Assembly (NCBI RefSeq): GCF_027744825.2
Contig: NC_071340.1
Span: 4,404,501-4,468,500 of the forward strand
DNA: 64,000 nucleotides
Direction: 5' to 3'
DNA from: Synchiropus splendidus
Lineage: Eukaryota; Chordata; Actinopteri; Syngnathiformes; Callionymidae
The notes under the pieces are model-generated. The model worked only from the letters and a program-made list of their open reading frames with translations. It had not been told where the DNA came from and made no database searches. This document shows positions 22,541 to 33,395 of this stretch, piece by piece. The stretch's first letter is position 1, and each line of letters opens with the position of its first letter. The translations under genes and the position numbers were made by a program.

Positions 22541-24272
22541 TCCTCCCTCTGGCGATGATCTCTTATCTCCTTTGACTCCTTGTGTGCGTGAACCAGCTGC
22601 CATGAGAGTCTATGTGGAGTTGCGGCTGCTTTTTGAACGCAGCTACCATGTATGGCCACAGCCTGTGTGAATAATGTCATTTTATTCAGAGTTTAGATAA
22701 CACATTTTTCCCTTTTTTTGGAATGAATGTTCTGAGGAAATAAATGACAGCAATATACGTGCAATCGTCCAGGAATTTAATCATCAGTTTAAGTTGAGAA
22801 AACACTTTTTTTTGTGTTGGACACATTTAAATTCTAATGATGGAGAATGATTAATGGACACAGTAAAACCTGTTTTGTTGATTTCCTAGATAAATTAGTG
22901 AAAACGCTAATGTCAACAGCTGTTTGCCAAGAAGCTGGTTCTGACTTTAATTAAATGCAGGACAGTGAGTGCAGGCGGATTTTCTCAAACAGAGCGTGCA
23001 CTCGCTTATTCTACTGTCAACGTGGCAGTAAGAGAGCCAAGACGGACTAATGTCCAGATGCAAATCTAGCTCGACGGAGACAATGGAGGGACAGATGTGG
23101 ACCGATAAGAATGATGAGCAAAAGAGTCAGACAGACGGAAATACATCGATTGAGGCAGCGAGTCAGTCAGGGTATTTGACCTCTTGGCATTGAGTATGAA
23201 TCGTCACAGCAAGCTGACAGCAAAATCTGAGGACTTTTTATTAACATGAAGAGGCATAGATCCGTGTGTACAATATGCGTTACAAAAGACATCCAAATGC
23301 ACCTCCAGTTGAATTTTCAATTCCATAGTGCTCAGGAAAACAACATTTTTTAAAAAATATCAGTTAACAATATTTATCACATGGAAATTACCCATGTACT
23401 TGGATGGAAATTGCAAATGTCATGTTTTGACCTTTACAACTAGAAACAGGTCCAAGTCAAGGGAGTCAAATTCTACATTCATCAGAAGGTCTTGTGTCCC
23501 CTGAGGTCACAAGCTTTATGGGACAAGACTATAGTTGCAAGCAAATGTCTTCCTCCACCAAACTGTCTTCCTCCCCCAAAATCAGCTTGACTCAAAGTAC
23601 TTGCATCCCATGAAAAAAGTAATTGATCCTGTTATGTCGCCTCCCCAGTGAGGTTCCAGGCTGCATGGTGGTTGCTGAACATGTTGGATTTGCCATACTT
23701 GCTACAATTTATGTATTGCCCTGGGACCGCTGGAGTTAGAGCTTTCTACTTCTGATAACTTGAAGACAATGGATGAATGTGAATTTCCTAGAATCTGAGA
23801 GATGTTGGTTGATCGTTTTGATTCAAACTGCAGCATAAAAGCAAGAGGTCTATGCCTGGACCAAAACCCATGTCTTCTTGGAGGTGATGAAAGAAGATTT
23901 TCATGATGTTATGCAGGAAGGATCCTGGAGTGTTACAAATTTTTAAGCAGGGACCAAAGAACCGTCAATAATCATACATAGGTCTTGTTAGAAGGAACTG
24001 CTATTTAGTCATCTTTGAAAGAAGTCAGTTCAATTATGAGAAACCATGCCTGACTTAATGTCATGCCACAGAGATGTGAATAAGCCTGTGTTGATGACGT
24101 GAGATGAGTGCACACGCTTTATGGTAGGGATGCACAGAATAATTTGAAATCAATCAAGAAATCAAAGTCAAAATCCAGGCCAAATGGTGCTGTGCAATAC
24201 AATCACACAACATGCAGAAGTGACCTGAACGGTTGTCTGTGAATGATGAGTTGCTATCTAAAACCTGTTGTA

Positions 24273-25670
24273 TAGTGGGGCAAAAACGTATTTGGTCAGC
24301 CACCAATTGTGCAAGTTCTCCCACTTAAAAAGATGAGAGAGGCCTGTAATTTTCATCATAGGTACACTTGAACTATGAGAGACAAAATGAGAAAAAAAAA
24401 TCCAGAGAATCACATTGTTTGATTTTTAATAAATTAATTGGTAAAGTCCTCGGTAAAATAAGTATTTGGTCACCTACAAACAAGCAAGATTTCTGGCTCT
24501 AACAGACCTGTAGCTTCTTCTTTCAGAAGCTCCTCTGTCCTCCACTTGTTATCTGTATTGATGGCACTTGTTTGAATTTGTTATCAGTATAAAAGACACC
24601 TGAATCAGCAATAGGTAAGCAGCTTGGTGTGACGAAATTAGGGGCTCCACGCAAGATCTCACCCCGTGGGGTCAACATGATAACAAGAACGGTGAGCAAA
24701 AATCCCAGAACCACACGGGGGGACCAAGTGAAAGACCTGCAGAGAGCTGCGACCATAGTAACAAAGGCTACCATCAATAACACACTACGCCGCCAGGGAC
24801 TCAAATCCTGCAGTGCCAGACATGTCCCCCTGCTGAAGCCAGTACATGTCCAAGCCCGTCTGAAGTTGATGATCCAGAAGAGGATTGAGAGAATGTAATA
24901 CGGTCAGATGAAACCAAAATAGAACTTTTTGGAATAAACTCAACTCGTCGTGTTTGGAGGACAAAGAATGCTGAGTTTCCTCCAAACAACACCATACCTT
25001 CTGTGAAGCATGGGGGTGGAAACATCATGCTCTGGGGCTGTTTTTCTGCAAAGGGACCAGGACGACTGATCCGTTTAAAGGAGAGAATGAATGGGGCCAT
25101 GTATCGTGAGATTTTGAATGAAAATCTTCTTTCATCAGATGAAACATGGCTGGGCCTTTCAACATGACAACGATCCCAAACACACCGATCGGGCAACCAA
25201 GGAGTGGCTTTATAAGAAGCATTTCAAGGTCCTGGAGTGGTCCAGATCTCAACCCCATAGAGAATTTTTGGAGGGAGTTGAAAATTCGTGTTGCCCAGCG
25301 ACAGCCCCAAAACATCACTGATCTAGAGGCAATCTGCATGTAGGAATGGGCCAAAAACACCTACAACAGTGTGTGAAAATCTCAGAAGAGTTAAAGAAAA
25401 AGTTTGATCTCTGTCATTGCCAACAAAGGGTATATCACATGTAGTACAAGTATTGACATGAACTGTTGTTTTTGACCAAATACTTATGTTCCACCATAAT
25501 TTGCTAATAAATTATATAAAAATCAAACAATGTGATTCCCTGGATTATGAGATCATTTTGTCTCTCATAGTTCAAGTGTACCTATGATGAAAATTACAGA
25601 CCTCTCTCATCTTTTTAAGTAGGAGAACTTGCACAATTGATAGCTGACTAAATACCTTTTTGCCCCACTG
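24273..25670 (+). mobile_element. Tc1-type DNA transposon with long IR/DR termini
   Basis: The terminal inverted repeats are about 200 bp. The left starts TAGTGGGGCAAAAACGTATTT, and the right, inverted, starts CAGTGGGGCAAAAAGGTATTT. They remain similar to the inner repeat GTATTTGGTCA (24462-24472 and, inverted, 25473-25484). This direct-repeat-within-inverted-repeat plan is typical of fish Tc1 elements, with transposase binding at both repeats. The element is flanked by TA at 24271-24272 and 25671-25672, the Tc1 target duplication. The body encodes a broken transposase (24629-25345). Confidence 0.9.
24629..25345 (+). pseudogene. Tc1 transposase, N-terminal DNA-binding part deleted
   Basis: The plus-strand reading starts with TRTVSKNPRTTRGDQVKDLQ (second helix-turn-helix side) and TLRRQGLKSCSARHVPLL, then breaks. 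The catalytic segments remain visible across frames: WSDET-like at about 24905 (first D position, with frame loss), [19 protein letters not shown] near 25170 (second D), and [13 protein letters not shown] near 25245 (the E of DDE). Fish relatives carry an N-terminal paired-like DNA-binding domain, which is largely missing: the leader near 24610 joins directly to the middle at 24640. Smaller deletions occur in the centre. The copy cannot make an active transposase but keeps termini that could be recognised in trans. Confidence 0.85.
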
Positions 25671-25941
25671 TATGTGCAGATGAACTGTTGTTGTGAACGT
25701 CACAAACTTCAGCAAGTTCATGAATAAGATCAACAGTACATGGTTCCGGTCCTCACCATCTACCTGGGAGCTTTTCTTATCAACTTGCTGCAAAACAATA
25801 TCTGCGTGGCGATCGATTTGCAGATGCACCTCAGTCAAGCCGTGGAGGAGGGCTGTGAGCAAATAGATGCACATCCATTCAAAGACGGATCTCTATTTGG
25901 TGTGTAATGCGGATATGGGGAGTGCTGATGTGTGTCCGAGG
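25671..25941. other. Unannotated
   Basis: Short interval between the Tc1 element and a Tc1-like scrap; may belong to the latter but no motif was read. Confidence 0.3.
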
Positions 25942-26175
25942 TTAGAATGTGCTGTGACTGAGCCATCTAGAATCCCCAAATCTGACTGGTAATGCCTGGC
26001 CAGACTGTTGCACCTCCTTCACCAAAGCCAACCCTCGGGACCTTGTTGACCTTGACTTCTCACTCAGCTTGCGTTCTCCAGCAAAACTGATGCAACACTC
26101 CTCATTGAATAGGAGGTGGCCCCTGCTAATGGTCGCGGTGGTTTGTCTGGAAACCCAAGCATACATTATCACCAT
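25942..26175 (-). pseudogene. Tc1-like transposase scrap
   Basis: The minus-strand frame reads RGHLLFNEECCISFAGE near its beginning, at the position of the VLFSDESRF segment of Tc1-like transposases, where the first catalytic aspartate would be; here it is changed. The nucleotide sequence matches the 50695-51180 remnant over about 150 bp (for example gtgctgtgactgagccatct in both), placing the two in one family. There are no termini and no second catalytic region. It is distinct from the 24273-25670 element. Confidence 0.55.
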
Positions 26176-27289
26176 GAAGGTGTGCTATGGTCAGAAGGCG
26201 CCACTCATCCATCAAGTGATGTCATTGTATAGCTGCTTAAATGATGAACAGGGAATGACTTACTGACAGTTTTTTAGGTGTTTGACCATGTTTTCAAGAC
26301 CTAGTTTTTTGTAGTGTGGAGAGCATTATCCCGGATGTGTTGTTTTTCTAGTATAATTTAATAACAGCTGAATTTAAGGATTTGTAGAACGTATTCTTTG
26401 GCGTTATCAGAATAATGTTGAATAGGTAGTTGATCTTAGGAAGTACTGACTTTGACATTTTGACTGACAAATCATTTCCACGAGTAATATTGATTGTTTG
26501 TCTAGCGGTGTAGGTCGTTCTGGATTAATTGAAGTAGCGGGATAAATTTCAGGGCAAACAGATCACACAGGTTTGGGGCAATATTTATGGCTATGTATAT
26601 GTATCTATTGTCTATTGATATTGATATTGTCTATATTAGGTTGGGTGATCTGTACAGACTTGTTGCACTTGTTAGGAGGGGTTAAAAAGAAACATGAAGA
26701 TAAGGTTACTTGAAGTGTTGGATGACAACAGGCAGTAGTAGTCGTTGCATCAGATGGCTATGACTGCGACTGCAATGGCAAAAGTACGGGGTGATAAGAA
26801 TGTGTAAGAAGTGGTGCCGATTGAAGCTGATGTACCCAGAATAACCAGACTCACCTCGTGTTGACTCCAGAACCCACAGCAACTTTGGCTCCAAGCTCCG
26901 CCGCCGGATGAACAGCAACCCGTCTCCAGTCTTTCATGTGGTCCTCATTATCAAGTGGATGTGTTGGTCGCCAAAGCAATATTGATGAATGTTACATTTA
27001 ACTCTTTGCTAGCCTTCCATTTGCAGAGGATTTGTTTAGATGGCTGTGAATAACTTGTCCTTCTAGTGCCCGAACAGTTCCCAGTCTGCCAGCCTACAGT
27101 CCGACCAGTGACTCTATGAAGTACCTGGCACAAGGTCTGTGGGGGGAGAGTACCTTTTCACACACAAGACTCCGGCTGAAAGAGCAGCATTTAGGATAGC
27201 TCCTCTGGACGCCCTTCCACTAAGCATCAGAGCTGTAAAGATTCCCTGGTCTGATGGAGGAAGATCACAGTGAATTATGTCAGGAAGCA
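26176..27289. other. Unannotated, possibly retroviral gag flank
   Basis: No motif recognised. By position, gag or leader sequence of the ERV that begins nearby could be included, but nothing readable supports that. Confidence 0.3.
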
Positions 27290-27600
27290 GAGGAGAGATC
27301 CGTCCTGAACAGCTGCAGAAATTGCCAGCTTGCAGAAGAGTGTCAGCAAGCAACTGATATCAACAAGGGGAAAAAGGATGGCAAAGACAAATTTGCTGAA
27401 ATACAAATGTGGAGTGCACAAGGTCCAATGCTGAGTGGGGGTGGAAGGATGCTTTGTGTGCGGGACACTGGACCACCGGAGCAACCAGGTCATCAGTCGA
27501 AGTGCAGCTCTTTCAGATCATGACGACGCTGAATCCATCCTCAACCAACTCCCAGAGGAGCTCTAGTCAAGCAGCCCAGCGGATGTCGGCTGTGAAACTA
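27290..27600 (+). pseudogene. Endogenous retrovirus nucleocapsid-like remnant
   Basis: In one frame near 27447-27480 the DNA encodes CFVCGTLDHRSNQ, a single zinc-knuckle-like C-x2-C-G-x3-H pattern as in retroviral nucleocapsid proteins, where it binds genomic RNA; the terminal cysteine is not seen. It lies directly upstream of the pol remnant and in the same direction, as expected for the end of gag. The preceding sequence is lysine- and glutamate-rich but shows no capsid motif. Frames are broken. Confidence 0.45.
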
Positions 27601-28771
27601 ATCACCTGTGAGGTATGCAAAGATTAATTCGTGAATGTGCCTCAGTATCCTTGCAAACCAGAGGCAGGGGAGGGCATCTCAATTACCTTGAAGGGACTGT
27701 GGAATGCAGGTGTCTTGGAGCTTTCAATCTCTTCTTGGAACATTAAAAAAAAACAGATGACATCAACTACCAGATGGTGCACGACCTCCGACGAATCAAT
27801 GAAATCACGATCACAGTATGTCTCCCGGACATACTGGATCCGCACTGTTGCTGGAGTCAACTCTTGCTTGCTCCGTCAGGTCGGAGAACTTGGTTGAAGG
27901 GTCCACAGGAAAAAGCTACAGTGCTGTCGTGAGCAAGTCTCTTTTGGGACAAGTGATTTCGCCGGCAAGTTCCACTTTGAGTCTAGGACACCTTTGCCCA
28001 GAGACTGTCAGGAAGACGTTCTCCTTTCTTGGACTGTGTGGGTATTCTCAGACAAAGGCCTTTGCTACCACCAACCATTTACTTTTGTCCTCTCTCCACC
28101 AATGCCTGCAGTTGAACAGCTTCACCAAACATGACGTATCTTACATTACATGGACAGTTTATGACGATCTGGTCCACTAATGATTTCTTCCCAGCCTCTG
28201 CCCAAACGGCCGAAGCCCTAACGATGTGTGTGGCTCTAGAACTGGCCAAGGACGAGATGGCGACAATATACACAGATTCGGTGTGTGTTGTCAGTTGTTT
28301 GTTGGTGGATTTGACCGCAGGGAAGAGACAAGGGTTTCTGACAGCAAAAAGGTAGTCCAGTGGCTCATTTGTTGATGGAATGGTTGTGTGCAGCACAGGA
28401 ACTTCACGAAGCAGTGGTTAAGTGTGAAGGACACAAAAACAAGTTGATGGTGGCTGAAGGTAATGGAGCAACTGGCCTTGCAGCGAAGACAGCAGATAGT
28501 TATGATGCGAGTCAAAAGAGATTGTTTTGGTGGAAAGGACAATTAACAGATCATTTTCCGAGGTTACGAAGAACATGATCATTGGAAGGACTCTGCTTCC
28601 CCTGGGCAGAAATTGAATTGGTCACAGACCAACCCATGAAAATGCAACGTCTATACTGAGAAATCTGAGGCATTGGTGGCATCCACAATTTCCATCTGTG
28701 GTTAGACAATTCTGCAAACATTTGGGAATAATTCAGTGTAACACCATCGACCAAATTGGACATGGGGCAAT
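27601..28771 (+). pseudogene. Endogenous retrovirus pol remnant (RT start and RNase H)
   Basis: Pieces in plus orientation include KPEAGEGISITLKGLWNAGV near 27660, followed after a frameshift by QMVHDLRRINEI near 27765; these match the start of gamma/epsilon-type retroviral RT. The RT palm with the catalytic YxDD box was not found and appears deleted. RNase H is represented by QTAEALTMCVALELAKDEMA with the IYTDS motif (aspartate codon at 28275-28277) and by VVKCEGHKN near 28420. A zinc-binding integrase start may lie around 28660-28760. Many stops and frameshifts occur. An LTR-type insertion follows at 28772, and the integrase core resumes at 29393. Confidence 0.75.
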
Positions 28772-29388
28772 TGTTATGTCCCCAGTCTAGGGGGAAGGTG
28801 GACACAACATGATTGTCTCCATTCTCCAAGCACTCCAGCAGCAATGGGGGGAAATTTAACAAATTTATTCAACACTAACACAAAGCAACCATTTCTCTAT
28901 AAAGTGAAACAAAAGTAAAAGACACAGTCCAAGAATGAAACAAATTTCCCTTCCTTCTCGAGTCAAACGACTTGGTTCTTAAACAAAACTCGAAGTGACT
29001 GTTACATAGCAAATGGCAAACAAAAAGATCTTTACATACTCTAAACTCAGGATGCTTGTTGAAACTTAAATTGAGAGCTTTAACACAAATCAAATGCAAT
29101 GACAAAAAAGAACAAAACCAAAACTCTGAATACTAACTCTCTGAGGAACATCCACACAAAAGAACAATCACAGGAGCACAGAACAACACCTGCTGCTGGC
29201 TTGGGAGTGGTTGGAGAAGAGAGAGAGAGCAGGTAGCAGCTACAGGTACTTGTAGGCGTCTCCACTCCCTCTGATAGGCTGCACTCCGGCTCCAGCAAAT
29301 CAGCGTCCATCTGGTCATGCCCACAACCACACACTGCAGGAAGCAGAAACTGCAGTCTTCTCTGCAATATGACCCTGGGGTCATAACA
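28772..29388 (-). mobile_element. Solo-LTR-like insertion in the ERV integrase, 4-bp target duplication
   Basis: Ends are TGTTATGTCCCCAG on the left and, inverted, TGTTATGACCCCAG on the right, so the unit is TG...CA with about 14-bp inverted ends. It is flanked by a perfect caat at 28768-28771 and 29389-29392. On the minus strand an AATAAA lies about 95 bp before the 3' end (28864-28869). The 617-bp length, termini, duplication and poly(A) signal agree with a solo LTR. It separates two parts of the older ERV pol. Confidence 0.8.
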
Positions 29389-29392
29389 CAAT

Positions 29393-29700
29393 TGCTGGTC
29401 GGTTGTTACCCCAGTGGTTGTTGTTACAGATTAAACTGACATGCTGCAGCTGATTCAGAGCAAAAGGTACCTCTTAGTCATTGTGGACACATATTCAGGA
29501 TGGCCAGAAGCATACCCCTGTGCAAAAGAGGATACTTTCCGTTGGCATCCCGAGGGTCATTCAATCTGACAATGGAATACATTTTATGACCAGAACATTG
29601 GAACTCGTTGAGCAGAACTTGGGACTGACTCACAAATTTGGTTCTGTTATCTGTTATCAATCTCAATCTCGGATCAACAGAACTCTCAAACAACACCAGA
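29393..29700 (+). pseudogene. Endogenous retrovirus integrase core remnant
   Basis: The frame reads KRYLLVIVDTYSGWPEAYPC near 29465-29520, the integrase core segment holding the first catalytic aspartate (D at 29486-29488; DTYSGWPE pattern). After a frameshift, QSDNGIHFMT near 29565 marks the second aspartate region (SDNG-FxxxxF type). The glutamate region is not clear. In intact retroviruses this enzyme joins viral DNA to the host chromosome; here stops and frameshifts abolish it. It is the continuation of 27601-28771 once the LTR-type insertion is removed. Confidence 0.75.
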
Positions 29701-30374
29701 CAAAAAAAAAACGGAGGACTTTTTATTGAAAAAAAAAGAAAGAAGGGGGAGAAAGAATGGGTAACAACAAGTGTAAAATGGAGGAGCCAAAGTGGACAGC
29801 TCCATGCATGAAATTTATGAAAGACAAAATATGGGGATGGATGTTTGGAGTGTGGAGTGTGACTGAATGGATGAATCATCTTTGGTTTCTGAAGAATGGT
29901 ACATAGAGTGTGAATGAAGTGCGAATGTTGAGAGACAGATCGAAGTTGAGAAAGCAAAACAAAGCATCATCAATATTTTAAAATCTGGATGGAAGAAGCC
30001 CAGCGTAAAGCGGCATAAAAATTAAAATAGAAAAAACGAAGGAAAGGTGTGATGGGAAGCGTGACGAAACGCATTAAAATGTGATTGAAAAGCAAGAAAG
30101 GCAGAAAAAGTGTGAGGGACTGCAAATTGATGAATGGTCTTTATCCTGAGTCAAATCACACGTCGGGGAGATGATGACTGTGTGCCTCCACCATACAAAA
30201 GACACCAGGTTCTGGGTCCATTGCCAGTCGCTGCACCATTTGCTATTCAACCCCCAATTCAAGAACCTTCATGGATGAGACATGAAATTACAGATGTTTA
30301 TCCTACTGACCTGTGAATTAACATGAGGCGGCACACAGTTAGAACCTAGACAAATTTCGCCAATTTGTCTGATT
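29701..30374. other. Unannotated ERV-adjacent sequence
   Basis: A-rich (29700-29750) with no recognised protein. A 60-codon plus-strand frame (30134-30316) with a proline-rich PPPYKRHQVLGPLPVAAP segment could be envelope leader or gag sequence, but the link is only positional. Confidence 0.3.
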
Positions 30375-31370
30375 TGTAATGATTCCTTCCTCCAAGATCC
30401 AAAAGTGGAGTACTATGAATGGTTAACGTCAAAACCCATGACAGCCCCTCTGGCTTTACGACCTCACTCCCGCTTCAGCGATTTGGGGATTTGCCTGAGT
30501 TTTCACATTTTTATATGTGATTCTGAACGTTTAAGTGAATGGCTCATTGTCATATTAATTGAGATGTGAAAGTTTTGACAGACTGTGAGCAAATCTGTAG
30601 CTCACATCACATTCCTCAAGCCCAAAACCGACTTCTGCTTCCCGCCACTGGACACTGGGAGGGGTGCAGGTCGGATGACCCAGCCAATAATCAACAAGCA
30701 CAGAGGCGCTCGTCCAACAATTAAGGAACTGTCCGTTCATCCAGCAAACAGTGAGTGAGCGCGCAAGACAGACCCAACAACCTGCTGTTCACGGAACGTC
30801 ATCTGGCGACGGCTCCTCAGGTTGTTACAGACTGGTGACTGAGAACTGAGACCCTTGACAACTCGGAGACGCCATAAGGACACCATCTCCACCTGGACCC
30901 AGCAATTCCATCCCTGCAAGCGCATCTCGCTTGAGAGCCAGGACATCACCTCTGAAAGATGTGCACCTCATCCCACGTCTCCAGTCCAGCACATTCATTG
31001 ACTCATCTCACCCCTCATCAATTCATCTCGTCATCCTTCCATTCATCGCCGCAATCAATAGACTAGAAAGTTACAACTCTCCCATCAGGTTTACACACGC
31101 ATCTGAGCTAAATTTGACATGACATCACGGCTGACTTGCATTCTCCACCGCGATATTGAATTTCATCTCATTATATATTCTTCTCTGTTTGATCTGTCCT
31201 GCTTTTCTTTAATAAACTTATAACATTACCTTGGTCGTACTTGCGTTACTTTGGAATGTATTATAATTAATCTAACAGCCTCTGATCGGTGATAGTTTCC
31301 TGAGGACTACAGTATACCTCAGGTGGTACCCCGAATTTCGAGGTGATATTATTCTTATAATATTCAGGTC
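30375..31370 (+). repeat. LTR-like repeat, family starting TGTAATGATTCC (plus copy)
   Basis: Starts TGTAATGATTCCTTCC and matches the inverted copy at 4630-5676, including the CTGTCCGTTCATCCAGC region (30728) and AACAACCTGCTGTTCACG (30777). It lacks an internal block present in the 18145 and 5.0-5.6 kb copies. Near the 3' side an AATAAA (31211-31216) precedes a run to a possible end at ggtcaca (about 31370). TGT...ACA termini and a late poly(A) signal fit an LTR. The 3' boundary and the target duplication were not confirmed. It lies between pol and env remnants. Confidence 0.6.
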
Positions 31371-31429
31371 ACAGACGATGCCGTCCGCGATACGTATTTT
31401 CATTTTTATGACATATTCTTATGCTTATA

Positions 31430-32345
31430 CCGTTTTTCCACTGCAGCTGGATCTCTGCAAATCAAACCTCTGATGACATCAAATTGTACTGTTCTTTGTT
31501 GTCTCTTCCAAATTCTACTCAAAGTCAAAATGGTTGGTCTGTTTCCTGGTTGCTCCCTCCAGCTTGCACCAAATATTCTAATTCTGATCTCAGAGCAAAA
31601 TTCCTCCAGCCCTTTCAGAACCAAAAGTGGAATTCACTATAAACCTCTTGCAGTGATCCACCCAACACGCTCAGAGTCCAGAAATGCAGTTGGCTGTTTT
31701 TAGGTGACAGTGCCTTTTGCGCAAAACGTGTCAATCACCGTACAACTCTTCTGCTTGTCTCATGTACAAAAAAGGTGACTACCTGCTATGGCCAAGTGAT
31801 GCTGGTTGCAGGTCACCCCATGATGCTCTTTGGATATGTGGGAGTAGCTTATATCATGTTCTTCCCCACAGATGGAGTGGCATCTGTTCACTGGTACGTT
31901 TAGGTCCGTCTTTCCCTGTTTTGTCTGACCTATTAAACACTACTCATCATTATCCACACTTCCGTCATCCTTCGACCAATGTTCATCACATTTCAAGTCG
32001 ACTCAGAAACAAAATTCTTGTCAGGGTTCCTTCCCTGTTGGGGAACAGTTATCAATGATCATAACATTGATGAGCAACAGATCAGAATCAAAAATGTAAC
32101 TGCTTTAGTGACTACTGGTTTCTCTGCTATGACTCATGTCACACAATCAACTCAATTCCCTGCTAACAGATATGAGAGAAGTTGACGTTGCTGCCTCATA
32201 CACCTGGAACTGGTGGACCTGGCTCACAGGTGGCGGATGGATGACTTAGTTAACTAAGATTAGTGTGCTAATTGGCATAGCTCTTTTTATACTACAAATT
32301 CTTGCCTGCTCTGTGGTTCCTCTGATATCATTGATTTCACCGATA
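31430..32345 (+). pseudogene. Endogenous retrovirus envelope remnant
   Basis: Plus-strand frames carry a surface-subunit-like piece, HDALWICGSSLYHVLPHRWS then GICSLVRLGPSF (31819-31920), resembling fish retroviral env sequences with W-CG---Y--LP--W-G-C. Downstream, after a gap, is a transmembrane-subunit end: YTWNWWTWLTGGGWMT, then a hydrophobic span IGIALFILQILACSVVPLIS (32264-32335), the membrane anchor. The fusion peptide and immunosuppressive-type region are not recognisable and several frames are open only briefly. In a virus this protein would mediate entry; this copy is broken. Gene order suggests the same or a related ERV as the upstream pol, but the LTR-like repeat between them leaves this open. 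Confidence 0.65.
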
Positions 32346-32499
32346 AGTTCAACTATGGCCAGACATGTTGCTCAACCTCTTGATGTCTCTTTGCCAATCG
32401 ATATTCAATATTGCACTCAATATTCCCCAGATTGATGATGTCATTCTGCCAGTCGAGGTTGAACTCAATATTTTTCAGACTACTTTCGTGACGGCTCAG

Positions 32500-32570
32500 A
32501 CAATGGTTGGAACACAAACCTGCACCCACTGCGGCCCTCTCTGGAACAGTTTGGTGACCCCTGGTTTAAA
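32500..32570 (+). repeat. hAT-type MITE 3' fragment
   Basis: The sequence with GGTTGGAACACAAACCTGCA, CCCACTGCGGCCC and TTTGGTGACCCCTG matches the 3' half of the MITE at 40165-40398 (GGCTGGAACAAAAACCTGCA, then CTACTGCGGCCC). Only the last ~70 bp are present. Confidence 0.65.
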
Positions 32571-32783
32571 AGGTATGCTGGTGTCATTTAAATGATTGCA
32601 TTTATTCTATGTCATACGTGCTCTGCCCTCTAACGGGCTTCGCTATTGGTTTAACCACTCCAAGGCTCCACCTCGCGCCTGAGAATTGATTGGCTTAACT
32701 CTCCGCCCAGGTAAGCTACACCTCTCCTAAAAAATCCCCCTGTTCATCACCATTCGTCTTCTTTTGTCACTCAGCCTGTTGAG

Positions 32784-32981
32784 TTGTGCTCTGTTTGTGG
32801 ATTATTGCCATCGGGTGTTATAATGGAGAGAATGTGTGCTTCATGCCAAACTTTTTTGGAGGAAGGAGACTCCCACGGCCGTTGTTTCAACTGTCTGGGA
32901 GCACAGCATGTGTTGGAGTACGACACATGTCTTGCCTGCACGGACCTCCCTGCGGAGGAGTGGTGGAGGAGAGAGCTGTGA
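32784..32981 (+). pseudogene. DIRS-type ORF1 zinc-binding region
   Basis: A 65-codon frame has the spaced pattern CSVCG...CASCQTFLEEGDSHGRCFNC then LGAQH...CLAC, that is paired cysteines with a D-x-H-x-x-C-x-x-C-L-G-x-x-H core. Fish DIRS elements carry this arrangement at the start of their first (gag-like) protein. The frame ends in TGA at 32979-32981, just where RT sequence begins. The rest of ORF1 is therefore deleted and the two ends are joined. A role in binding element RNA is inferred from the family. Confidence 0.65.
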
Positions 32982-32982
32982 G

Positions 32983-33395
32983 GGCTCTGTCGAGAGTGGA
33001 TCAGGAAGACAGGGAGATGGAGACCCATCCTGGACTGCCGAGTATTAAACCAGCACATCGCTGTTTGTCCGTTCAGGATGCTGACGGTGAAGCAGATGCT
33101 TATTTCCATGTTCCCATTTTACAGCGACACAGAATACCTAAGGTTTGCAGTGGGAGCCGAAGTGTTTCAGTACAATCGACTGCCTTCCAGGTACTCTCTG
33201 GCCCCGCGAACATTCACCATGTTCGTGGACGAAGACGGGGTTTCAGGCTGCTGACGTATCTGGACGACTGGCTCCTTCTAGCGTCATCAGAGAGGGAGGC
33301 AAGGTTACAGACAGACGCGGTGTTACGTCACATCAAACAGTTGGGGTTTGTGGTGAACGAGAAGAGAAGTGTTTTGAAGCCCAGAAAAAAGACAG
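32983..33395 (+). pseudogene. DIRS reverse transcriptase fragment
   Basis: The reading begins with RWRPILDCRVLNQHIAVCPF then RMLTVKQ (33015-33085), a jump, DAYFHVPILQRHR (33089-33127; aspartate of the first catalytic motif), and FQYNRLP. After a frameshift comes LTYLDDWLLLASS with YLDD at 33257-33268, and HIKQLGFVVNEKRS near 33330. This is the DIRS clade signature. The motifs lie in two or more frames. No RNase H, methyltransferase-like or tyrosine recombinase domain follows, so the copy is internal and dead. Confidence 0.8.

Larger units (their letters stand above)
20081..24272. other. Long unannotated stretch
   Basis: About 4.2 kb without a recognised element or gene. The A+T content is moderate to high. 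Two short reading frames here are listed separately because they read like exons, though with little support. Confidence 0.35.
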
